This document shows, piece after piece, positions 6,189 through 13,430 of a stretch of DNA of 22,556 bases. The position numbers and the translations under genes were made by a program. The DNA comes from Palsa-504 sp003136255 (GTDB lineage: Bacteria > Actinomycetota > Actinomycetes > Streptosporangiales > Streptosporangiaceae): NCBI GenBank assembly GCA_003136255.1, contig PLDT01000252.1, forward strand, positions 1 through 22,556, read 5' to 3'. The number at the start of each line of letters is the position of its first letter. Within the stretch, counting starts at the first letter, position 1. Below the pieces are notes generated by a model, which saw nothing but the letters and a program-made list of their open reading frames with translations, made no database searches and was not told the DNA's origin.

Positions 6189-8973
6189 ATGTGGCCCATC
6201 GACCGGCCGCCACAGTGGGTGGGCCGCGGACCGGAGCTCGCCACCCTGCGCGCGGGTGTCGAGGCGCTGTGCCGTGACGAGGGAGCGGTGGTCTGGGTCG
6301 AGGGCGAACCTGGCATCGGCAAGTCGTCCCTGGTCGTCGAGGCCCTGGCGGGAGTGAGCGAGCCGGGGTGGGATATCGGGTGGGGGTTCGCGGACCAGCT
6401 CACCGAGCGGATGCCGCTGAGCGTGATGCAGGACTGCCTGCAGGTGCGGCCGGGCTCNNGCGGTTAACGGCGTCGAGGTGCTGATGTCGCTGGCCGAGGA
6501 GGTGTGCGCGGCCGCCCCCACGGTGCTGGTCATCGACGACCTGCAATGGGCCGACGACGCGTCGCTGCTGATCTGGCACCAGCTCGCCGCCTCCATCGAC
6601 CAGCTGCGGCTGCTGCTGATCGCGACCTGCCGGCCGGCTCCGCGCCGGCCGGAGGTCCAGCAGGTGCGGGCGGCGGTCGTGCGCCGCGGCGGTGCGGTGA
6701 TCACGCTTGGCCCGCTGCCAGAAACGGACGTGGCCGCCCTGGTCACGGCGATGGTGGGAGCGCCGCCCGGGGAAGCGCTGCGCCGGCTGACGGCCCAGGC
6801 GGCCGGCAATCCGCTGTACGTGCGCGAACTGGTCGACGCCTTGGTGCGTGAGCAGGCGCTAGAGATAAAACCGACCGCCGAGGTCTCCGCGGCCCGGGAG
6901 CAGTTGCCAGCCTCGTTGACCGCGGTGCTGACTGACCGGCTCAGCTCGGTGTCGGCCGAGACGGCGCGGCTGCTGCGGACCGCCGCGCTGCTGGGCGGGA
7001 GGTTCGCGGTCACCGACTTGGCCGTGGTACTGCGCCGGCCGGTGTCCGACCTGGCGGACGGCCTGCAGGAGGCCGTAGCGGCGGGCATCCTGGTCGGATC
7101 CGGTCCGGAGCTGGCGTTCCGGCATCTGCTGATCAGCCAGGCGCTGTACGGGAGCATGCCGGCCGCGCTGCGCACGGCGCTGCACGCCGAGGCGGCGCGA
7201 GAACTCGCGGCCTCCGGCGCGGACGCCCTGAGCGTCGCGAAGCAGCTGTCCGCCTCGAACCGCCCGGGTGAGGACTGGGCGCGGCGGTGGCTCATCGAAT
7301 CCGCGCCCTCGCTGATCATCCGGGCACCGCGGCTCGCGGCCGACTTGCTGCGCCGGGAACTGGACGAGACGCCCAGCGGCGATGCGGCCTGGGGCGCGCT
7401 CACGGCCAGCCTGGCCTGGGCTCTGTTCACCGCTGGGTCCTACGCGGAAGCGGCCAGGCGGGCCAGCCGGGCGCTGCCGGTGATGACCGACCCGGTGCGG
7501 CGGGCCGAGACGTACTCCGTACTGGCGCGCGCCCAGGCCAGCGCGGGCGACTACGACGAGGCGATCGCCACGGTGTGGCAGGCGCTGGCGTCCGCCGACC
7601 TGCCCCGCACCTGGCAGGCCCGGATGCTGGCCTTGCTCGCGATGCTCGAGCGGGCGAGCACTGGCGACCTAGACGCGTCGGACGTGACCGCCCGCCGGGC
7701 CCTCGCCGTCGCCGAGGAGGCCGGCGACGTGTTCGCGACCGCTCACGCCCTGACCGATCTGTGGCTGAGCCATGGCGTCAGGCGCGACCATGCGGCCGCG
7801 CTTGACTACGTCGAACGGGCGCTGCGCGTGCTGCCCGACGACGCCGGCTACGCGGACCTGCGCGCGTACGCCCTTGAGGTCCAGATCTTCACGCTGCAGA
7901 ACCTCGACCGCTGGCCGGAAGCCGAGCTGACCCTCCACCACGCTCGTGAGTTCGCCCAGCGCAGCGGGAGTCCCGATCGCGGCACCTGGGTCACCGCGGC
8001 GGTGCTCCGGTACTGGCTCGGCCAGTGGGACGACGCGCTGGCCGAGCTGAGCCCGGGTGAGGGCGACGATGTTCCCGCGCTGACGGCGACCTTCCTGCAC
8101 GAAGGCTGGGCTGCGCTGCTGGTCCACGGTGTGACCGCGCTCATCGCCGGGCGCCGGGACCAGCGCACCACGGCCGGCCAGCAACTCCGCCAGGGCCTGG
8201 CTCTGCCCATTCAGGCGGTCGGCGACCGGGAGAACCAGGACTTCCTGGTCGCCGCGCACGCGCTCGCGCTGGAACAGGGCGGGGAAATCCGCCCGGCCAT
8301 GGCGAGGCTGGCCGAGATCCTGCCGCGCCGCGACGGTGAGATGACCCTGATCCACCAGTGGCTGCCCGACCTGGTCCGGCTGGCGCTCGCCGCCGGGGAC
8401 AGGCAGATGGCGCAGGCCGCGGCGCAGGCCTGCCAGGCGGAGGCCGCTGCGGAGACCCAGCCGGCCCGGGCGGCCGCGGCCAGCCTGCGATGCCGGGGAC
8501 TGCTCATGTCTGATCCGAGTCCGCTGCGAGACGCGGTCGCGCACTACCGGTCGGCCGGGCCCGCGGTGGAGCTGCCGGCCGCCCTGGAGGACCTGGCGGT
8601 TGTCCTGGCCGAGCGCGGTCGCGGCGACGAGGCCAGGGTCACCCTGCACGAGGCGGTCGGCCGCTACGACGGCCTGCAGGCAGCCTGGGACATCCGCCGG
8701 GCCGACAGCCGTCTTCGTCCCTACGGCATCAGGCGCGGCGTCCGCAGCCGGCGCGGGCCGCGCGCCACCTCGGGCTGGGAGGCGCTTACTCCGACCGAGG
8801 TCAAGATCGCCGCCCTGGTCGCCGGGGGCGCGGCCACGCCGGACATCGCCCGGGGCATGTTCCTGTCCCGGCGGACCGTGCAGACCCACATCTCGCACAT
8901 CCTTACTAAGCTCGGCGCGAAAGGCCGGGTCGATATCGTCCGCGAGGCGCTGCGCCAGGGCGTCTCCGCGTAG
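6189..8973 (+). CDS. Large ATP-binding LuxR-family (LAL) transcriptional regulator, with internal assembly gap
   Basis: The N-terminal P-loop module opens with PPQWVGRGPEL and has Walker A GEPGIGKS at residues 39-46. Walker B follows the gap as VLVIDDLQWADDAS. A winged-helix-like region and a long TPR-type helical region fill the middle. A LuxR HTH closes the protein (LTPTEVKIAALVAGGAATPD...RRTVQTHISHILTKLG). LAL proteins such as MalT use ATP and an inducer to switch to a DNA-binding oligomer. NN at 6458-6459 removes roughly 25 residues between VMQDCLQVRPG and AVNGVEVLMSLAEE and shifts the frame. ATG 6189 was chosen because the family usually starts shortly before the VGR motif. A LysR gene follows on the same strand. 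Its target genes are unknown. Confidence 0.85.
6458..6459. other. Assembly join (NN) in the LAL regulator
   Basis: The reading frame changes from that of 6189 to that of 6460 onward. The part between Walker A and Walker B is shorter than in relatives, so sequence is missing. An apparent stop just after the NN (TAA at 6465-6467) belongs to the wrong frame. Confidence 0.8.
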
Positions 8974-8993
8974 CGGCCGCCGCCGCGACGACA

Positions 8994-9009
8994 TACGTCA
9001 ACTGACGTA
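8994..9009. promoter_or_regulatory. Perfect palindrome TACGTCA-AC-TGACGTA, candidate operator
   Basis: A 7-bp perfect inverted repeat with a 2-bp spacer lies 21 nt after the LAL stop and about 260 nt before the LysR start. It is unusually AT-containing for this DNA and too short for a strong terminator. The rest of the 297-nt interval 8974-9270 shows no convincing gene. Confidence 0.45.
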
Positions 9010-9270
9010 GCCCACTCGCCCGCGGCGCGCGGTCAGCCGCATCGACAGCGCCTAGGCCCACGCCGATGCCGTCCGCTCCCGCCGCCGGCCCGTTCGCGCC
9101 TGTTTCCGGCCAGGTCAGGACCTTCGACCGCCGCCCCCGCAACTGTCGTCAGCGGGCCGATATTCACGACCCGCCTGGTCAGGTTTCCTTGAAGAACGCC
9201 GCACTTGGCCAGCATCGTCACGCCCGGTCGGCCGCTGCTTTGAACCGCCTCGACCAACGGAAGGTGCACG

Positions 9271-10278
9271 ATGACCACGATGGATGAGGCCCGGGCGGGA
9301 TCGGCGGAGCGGCCGGATCCTGGCGGCGCGCTGCAGGGCGTAGAGCTGCGGCATTTGCGCTACTTCGTGGCGGTGGCCGACGCCGGCACGTTCACGCACG
9401 CGGCGGAACAGATGTTCATCGCGCAGCCGACGCTGAGCCAGCAGATCCGGCGGCTAGAGGAGATCGTGGGCACGCCGTTGCTCCAGCGCCGGCGGGAGGG
9501 CGTGCGGCTGACCGAGGCGGGCAGCGTGCTGCTGGACGAGTCCCGGGCGGTGCTGTCGCGGGTCGATCACGGGGTGAGCCAGACCCGGCAGGCGGCGGGC
9601 CTGGGCCGGCCGCGGCTGCGGTTCGCGGTGCCGCCCTTCCTGCCCGAGGACCTGGCCGTGGACGTCGCGTCGCGGCTGCGGGCCGCGGCCAAGGCCGCCG
9701 GCGTCGATGTGGCCTGGATCGAGGCGCCGCTCGACGGGGAGTTCTCCCCGGTCCTGCGGCGCCGCGTCGATGCCGGCCTGGGCTGGCTGGCCGCGGCGGG
9801 TGAAGACATGCCGGCCGCGCTGGAGGTGATGAGCCTGGGAGAGTTTGAGCCCGACGTGTGGCTGCCCCCTGGGATCGCTGGCCGGGTGATCGGACTGGGC
9901 GAGCTGGCGGGCCTGGACGTCGTCCACGGTCCGCGCCGGCTCAGCCCGGTCACCTACGACGCGTGGCTGGCGGTCCTGCGGGAAGTGAACCCGCACTTCG
10001 ACTTCACCGACCCGCCGTTCCGGCGGTCGCTGCCGATCACGTTGGCCTTGGCCGCGAGTACTAGCCGGCCCACCGCGGTGCTGACCGGCCCCCGCCAACG
10101 CCTCGGGGGCTGGCCGGGACCGGCGCAACCAGATCCGGCGGCCGACCCGGCCGACCTGGTCCGCTCCCGGATCGACGGAGCTCCCCTGACCGCCGCGGCG
10201 GCCCTGGTCTGGAGTGGTGATCTGCCACGCGTGCTGCAGCAGGTGCTCTTCGACACCGCCGACAGCGTCGTCTTCTGA
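9271..10278 (+). CDS. LysR-type transcriptional regulator, copy 1
   Basis: This 335-residue protein has an N-terminal winged HTH at about residues 27-86: ELRHLRYFVAVADAGTFTHA, then AQPTLSQQIRRLEEIVGTPL, then the linker helix. A two-lobed effector domain runs from about residue 105 (LRFAVPPFLPEDLA) to the end. GGAAGG lies 6 nt before the ATG. LysR regulators bind DNA as dimers or tetramers and respond to small molecules. The effector domain gives no hint of the ligand. LysR regulators often control a divergent neighbour; here the gene is instead behind a LAL gene and converges on corA. A close paralogue lies at 17544-18298 on the other strand. Confidence 0.92.
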   Translation: MTTMDEARAGSAERPDPGGALQGVELRHLRYFVAVADAGTFTHAAEQMFIAQPTLSQQIRRLEEIVGTPLLQRRREGVRLTEAGSVLLDESRAVLSRVDHGVSQTRQAAGLGRPRLRFAVPPFLPEDLAVDVASRLRAAAKAAGVDVAWIEAPLDGEFSPVLRRRVDAGLGWLAAAGEDMPAALEVMSLGEFEPDVWLPPGIAGRVIGLGELAGLDVVHGPRRLSPVTYDAWLAVLREVNPHFDFTDPPFRRSLPITLALAASTSRPTAVLTGPRQRLGGWPGPAQPDPAADPADLVRSRIDGAPLTAAAALVWSGDLPRVLQQVLFDTADSVVF

Positions 10279-10347
10279 ACGAGCCAGTGAGCGGCCATAG
10301 CTCCGGCCAATGCTGCGACAGGTACGAACTCCGCCGCACCGAAGGCT

Positions 10348-10364
10348 CCTGGCGCATCGCCAGG
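10348..10364. terminator. Possible terminator hairpin between the LysR copy 1 and corA genes
   Basis: A 7-bp perfect stem, CCTGGCG/CGCCAGG with a CAT loop, lies in the 128-nt gap between two convergent genes. It is short and lacks a U-tract. Confidence 0.4.
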
Positions 10365-10406
10365 CGCACCGTCGCCCCTCCGGCGCCGCCGCCAGGACCT
10401 ACGGTC

Positions 10407-11396
10407 TTACAACCAGTCCTTGCGCTTGAAGACGAGGTAGAGCACCAGACCGGTCAGGGCCATGGCGGCGACGGAGACGGCCAGGCCAGCTTTCTCGCCG
10501 AAGCCTGGGTAGGGCACGTTCATCCCGAAGAATCCGGTAATGAACGTGGGGACGGCGATGATCGCGGCCCAGCCGGTGACCTTCTTGGTGATGACGTTCA
10601 ACCGGTTGCCCTGGATGGTCACGTTCGCCTCCAGGATGCTCGTCACCAGGTCGCGCAGGCTGTCGGTCCGCTCGGCGGCGTGCAGCGCCTCATCGTAGAC
10701 GTCCTGGTAATACGGCATCAGGTCATCGCCCACGATGCGCAGGTCACGGCGCATCAGCTCGCCGACTATCTCGCTCATGGGGAACACGATCCGGCGGAGC
10801 AAGACCAGGCTCTTGCGCAGCGCGAAGACGCGCCGCTGGACCTCCAGGCCCCGCGGCACGCCGTCGAACAGCCGGTCCTCCAGCTCCTCCATGCAGTCAT
10901 CCAGGCTCTGGACCGCCTCGGACTGGCTATCGACGATGTAGTCCAGTAGCCCGTAGAGCAGGTAGCCGACCCCGAATTTGGCCAGGTTGGCCGTTTCGTC
11001 CCAGCGCTGGACGACCGCGTCGATGTCCAGCCCGTCGTCCTGGCGGATGGTGATCAGCGCCTGGCTGGTGATGAACGCGGCGACCCCGCTGGTGGCCAGC
11101 TCGCCGCTGACGGCGTCCAGCCGCGCCGCGTAGGCGGTCAGGAACAGGTAATCGCGGTAGCGGGCCAGCTTGGGCCGCCGGGTGTGCTGCAGCGCCGCCT
11201 CGACCGCCACCGGGTGCAGGCCGAACTCCTCGCTCAGCACGGCGAGGTCGTCGTGGCCGGGGTCGGGGTCCCGCAGGTCCAGCCATATGGTGACGGACTC
11301 ATCAGCCAGGTATTCGCTGATGTCGGCCACCGGGAAGTCCTCAAGCTCGAGCTTCCCGTCCCGGTACAGTCGCGTGCGCGCCGCCGTCAAGGCCAT
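10407..11396 (-). CDS. CorA family divalent metal (Mg2+) channel
   Basis: The protein has a cytoplasmic alpha/beta N-terminal domain (RLYRDGKLELEDFPVADISEY) and a long charged helix region. Two C-terminal membrane helices follow, with the diagnostic GMN motif after the first (FITGFFGMNVPYPG), and the protein ends in the basic FKRKDWL. GMN lies in the pore mouth of the pentameric CorA channel. Length is 329 residues from ATG 11396, normal for the family. A TTG at 11432 would add 12 residues, but ATG directly precedes the usual family start. The gene is divergent from the DUF6325 gene across about 276 nt and convergent with the LysR gene. It probably supplies Mg2+ or another divalent cation. 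Confidence 0.92.
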   Translation of the reverse strand: MALTAARTRLYRDGKLELEDFPVADISEYLADESVTIWLDLRDPDPGHDDLAVLSEEFGLHPVAVEAALQHTRRPKLARYRDYLFLTAYAARLDAVSGELATSGVAAFITSQALITIRQDDGLDIDAVVQRWDETANLAKFGVGYLLYGLLDYIVDSQSEAVQSLDDCMEELEDRLFDGVPRGLEVQRRVFALRKSLVLLRRIVFPMSEIVGELMRRDLRIVGDDLMPYYQDVYDEALHAAERTDSLRDLVTSILEANVTIQGNRLNVITKKVTGWAAIIAVPTFITGFFGMNVPYPGFGEKAGLAVSVAAMALTGLVLYLVFKRKDWL

Positions 11397-11672
11397 GGGA
11401 CCAGTGAACGCGCTGTGCCGGTGCCTGGCCAAGACGCGTGACCGATAAGGACATAGCCCACAGCTTCGGCTCGACCTGCCGGACCCGTCGGCTGCTTATA
11501 TAGGGCCGGCCGATCTGGCCAGAGCCGGCATCTCCTTTGCAGAAACCGTCAGCTGGCGTGAACTGATAAGGGAGCGGCGAGCAGCCGTCCTGCCGCATTA
11601 TCCGGTAACCGTGATCAGAAATTTCCGATCAGCCGGAATTATCTGGGAGAAAACAAGGAGGAGGGCTTAACC
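11397..11672. promoter_or_regulatory. Divergent promoter region of corA and the DUF6325 gene
   Basis: This non-coding stretch is more AT-rich than its surroundings. A TATATA at 11497-11502 is a possible -10 element for corA. GATCAG occurs at 11614-11619 and 11628-11633, and TGATC-N10-GATCA forms an inverted repeat at 11613-11632, about 40 nt before the DUF6325 start. A strong ribosome site AAGGAGGAGGG ends about 7 nt before that ATG. No transcription start can be fixed from sequence alone. Confidence 0.45.
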
Positions 11673-12095
11673 ATGGCGACTGTGCCCATTGAGTATCTCG
11701 TCATCGCGTTCCCCGATGGGAACATCAGCGAGGAGATCGCTCCCGAGTTGGCCGACCTGATCGACAAGAAAGTAATCCGCATTCTCGACATCGTCTTCGT
11801 CACCAAGGACGCCTCTGGTGGCGTCAATGTTCTCGAGTTCGATGAGCTCGAGAACCTGGTCGGCTTCGCCGAGATCGACGGCGAGGTCGGTGGCCTGATC
11901 GGCCCCGATGACCTGGACTTCGTGGCTAGCGAACTCGACCCGGGCTGCGCGGCCGCCGTGCTGCTCCTGGAGGACCTGTGGGCGGCGCCCTTGGCCAGCG
12001 CGCTGGACCGCTCCGGCGGCGTGCTGCTGGAAGGAGCACGTATCCCCCAGGACCTGCTCACCGCCGAGATCGCCCAACTGGCCGCGGCGTCCTGA
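11673..12095 (+). CDS. DUF6325 family protein
   Basis: This acidic soluble protein of 140 residues begins PIEYLVIAFPDGNISEEIAPEL. The segment IRILDIVFVTKDASGGVNVLE is followed by GEVGGLIGPDDLDFVASEL and AAAVLLLEDLWAAPLASAL, the layout of the actinobacterial DUF6325 (DUF1269-like) family. The function is unknown; relatives often sit with a small SHOCT-type or basic protein, which fits the tiny gene behind it. AAGGAGGAGGG before the ATG predicts strong translation. No signal peptide or membrane helix is seen. Confidence 0.82.
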   Translation: MATVPIEYLVIAFPDGNISEEIAPELADLIDKKVIRILDIVFVTKDASGGVNVLEFDELENLVGFAEIDGEVGGLIGPDDLDFVASELDPGCAAAVLLLEDLWAAPLASALDRSGGVLLEGARIPQDLLTAEIAQLAAAS

Positions 12096-12111
12096 CCGGG
12101 CCACCGCAGGC

Positions 12112-12141
12112 CAGAACCCGAAACGTCAGAACCCGAAACGT
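12112..12141. repeat. Perfect 15-bp tandem duplication
   Basis: CAGAACCCGAAACGT is present twice head to tail with no spacer, in the 80-nt gap between the DUF6325 gene and the small basic gene. It is either a slippage duplication or a paired binding site. Confidence 0.6.
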
Positions 12142-12175
12142 CACTGGCACCACGTCCGTGAAAGGAACCCGGATC

Positions 12176-12280
12176 ATGCGTCGACGTCGTATCGCCCGCC
12201 AGGCTGTGAAGACGGCCATCATCGCTAAGGCGGCCCATCGCCTCGGCCGCCGCGCGGCAAAGCACCTGACCAAGCACTGA
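12176..12280 (+). CDS. 34-residue very basic small protein
   Basis: This short frame begins ATG CGT CGA CGT CGT, with an AAAGGAA ribosome site about 10 nt before it. The product is dominated by Arg, Lys, His and Ala (starts MRRRRIARQAVKTA, ends AAKHLTKH) and could form a cationic amphipathic helix. It sits behind the DUF6325 gene and before a strong hairpin, so it could be the second gene of that operon. The N-terminus resembles that of the small SHOCT-type proteins that accompany DUF6325 genes, but the protein ends early. It may be a nucleic-acid-binding or membrane-active peptide, or a decayed remnant. Confidence 0.5.
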   Translation: MRRRRIARQAVKTAIIAKAAHRLGRRAAKHLTKH

Positions 12281-12303
12281 CCGCCTGGCTATTTCGTGGC
12301 GTG

Positions 12304-12336
12304 GGCCAGAGGCGGGGCTCGATGCCCCCTCCGGCC
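12304..12336 (+). terminator. Hairpin terminator after the DUF6325/small-protein pair
   Basis: A long imperfect stem (GGCC, GAG, GGGGC pairing with GCCCC, CTC, GGCC) has a TCGAT loop, a 2-nt bulge and one mismatch. It starts 24 nt after the stop of the 34-residue gene. No U-tract follows. Confidence 0.55.
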
Positions 12337-12364
12337 TAGGCCACAGTCGTGATGCGCCTCCGGG

Positions 12365-12397
12365 GGTAGTCCTCGCGGATTACCCCTGAGGACTACC
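12365..12397. other. Second hairpin with a competing alternative pairing
   Basis: GGTAGTCCTC at 12365-12374 pairs perfectly with GAGGACTACC at 12388-12397 across a 13-nt loop. GGGGTA at 12363-12368 can instead pair with TACCCC at 12381-12386, and the two structures exclude each other. It lies 65 nt before the DUF4405 start, so it could be a leader switch or a protein site. No known riboswitch was recognised. Confidence 0.45.
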
Positions 12398-12461
12398 GCG
12401 GCGCCATAAATCGTCCGCGAGACCGATGCGCGGCGCGGCCATGCGACGGCACTGTTGGCCT

Positions 12462-12838
12462 ATGAACGCGGGTCCCGCGACTCCGGCGGCGGATTCCCCG
12501 GTCACCGCCAGCCGTCGGCGGATCCTGGCCCGGACCCGGCTCGACTTCTGGCTCGACGCCCTCCTGCTGGTCGCCTACACGCTCGCCTACAGCCTGGGAT
12601 TCACCGGGATCGCCACCCATGAATGGCTCGGCATCGGGCTTGGCGTGGTCTTGCTGGTCCACCTCACGCTGCACTGGGACTGGGTGATCCGCACCACCNN
12701 TCTTTCTGGCGGCAGATGCACGACACCACGGCGACGCTGACGCTGATCCTCGTGCCCATCCACGCCGCGCTGGACTGGCGGTGGGTCGTGGGCGTGGCCC
12801 GCCGTTTCGCCGCCTGGCGTCCGGGGCGGTCACGGTGA
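12462..12838 (+). CDS. DUF4405-type membrane protein, split by an assembly gap
   Basis: The first half (LDFWLDALLLVAYTLAYSLG, then THEWLGIGLG, then VHLTLHWDWVIRTT) and, after NN 12699-12700, the second half (SFWRQMHDTTATLTLI, then PIHAALDWRWVV) match the two ends of a DUF4405-like protein. These are cytochrome b561-like four-helix membrane proteins. His residues in the HEW, VHLTLHW, MHD and PIHAALDW contexts could ligate haem. The middle, about one and a half helices, is missing and the frame changes at the NN. Starts at 12426, 12441 and 12462 are possible; 12462 is taken because homology starts soon after it. The stop overlaps the next start as GTGA. A role in membrane electron transfer is inferred. 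Confidence 0.65.
12699..12700. other. Assembly join (NN) in the DUF4405-type gene
   Basis: The coding frame changes here and the central membrane segments of the family are absent. No overlap is visible in the flanks. Confidence 0.75.
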
Positions 12839-13158
12839 AGTTCCTCCGGCATCTCGCCGCGGTGGTGCTCGTGGTGGCAGTCATCGTCGGGCTGGGCGTG
12901 CTGTGGGCACATACCTCCGGCGGCGCCGGCCCCAGACCGGCACCCTCGCCCGAGGCCCTCCTGCGGCTAGAGCAGATCAAGGAGCAAATCAAGACCGGGG
13001 TGATCAGGGTCCGTTCCGACAACGGGTTCCACCTCGCCGATACCGGCAACCTAATCCGGACCTGCGAGATCGAGGCGGTGCTGGCGGTCGCCGTGATCAC
13101 GGTCAGCGTCGTCCGGCGGCGGCGCCACCGGACGCGGCGTACCACCGCCAGGGCGTAG
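12835..13158 (+). CDS. Small membrane protein with two predicted helices, unknown family
   Basis: The GTG start at 12835 overlaps the stop of the DUF4405-type gene in a 4-base GTGA, typical of translational coupling. The 107-residue product has a first helix (HLAAVVLVVAVIVGLGVLW) at about residues 6-24. A hydrophilic segment of about 55 residues follows, with a charged stretch (LLRLEQIKEQIKTGVIRVR). The second hydrophobic helix (EAVLAVAVITVSVV) is at about residues 79-92, and an Arg-rich tail (RRRRHRTRR) ends the protein. I do not recognise the family. Coupling to the DUF4405 gene suggests it is a subunit or accessory of the same membrane complex. Confidence 0.6.
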   Translation: MKFLRHLAAVVLVVAVIVGLGVLWAHTSGGAGPRPAPSPEALLRLEQIKEQIKTGVIRVRSDNGFHLADTGNLIRTCEIEAVLAVAVITVSVVRRRRHRTRRTTARA

Positions 13159-13281
13159 CGCGGGCCGCCCGCCAGGTACACAGCCGGGGACGAACTACTT
13201 TGCGGTTCTCTGCTGTTGCCTGGACGGTTCAGCGCGAGCTGGCCACCATCGGGCCGGGGGCGATGCGCTCCCTCGAGAGGG

Positions 13282-13312
13282 GATAAACGCGGCCTTGTCG
13301 CCGCGGTTTATC
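13282..13312. promoter_or_regulatory. Long inverted repeat upstream of the cytochrome b gene
   Basis: GATAAACGCGGC at 13282-13293 pairs with GCCGCGGTTTATC at 13300-13312, with one bulged G and a CTTGTC loop. It lies 119 nt before the cytochrome b start, in the 272-nt non-coding stretch 13159-13430. The outer GATAAAC/GTTTATC arms could be an operator or the -10 side of a promoter. As a terminator it would serve the gene ending at 13158. Confidence 0.45.
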
Positions 13313-13430
13313 GGGCGTACTGTCCTGAGCATCGGGCTTCGGCGTGTGCGAGCGCTGAACCCGAGGTCAGGATAAAGCTGCCCCAGACCTCGGCGGCACC
13401 GTGCGCGTGTATGCACGCCGAGGTGGCATT

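Noticed and set aside
6460..6470. Apparent stop codon just after the NN in the LAL gene, suggesting a pseudogene
   Set aside because: The stop lies in the frame that is wrong after the join; the correct frame gives AVNGVEVLMSLAEEV and continues to the HTH.
7669..8994. 441-codon minus-strand open frame opposite the LAL regulator
   Set aside because: The plus-strand frame has the Walker, TPR and LuxR HTH signatures; the opposite frame shows only composition-driven openness.
9010..9270. Short open frames between the LAL and LysR genes (for example 9066-9287)
   Set aside because: No ribosome site, no recognisable protein features, and they run into the LysR start in another frame.
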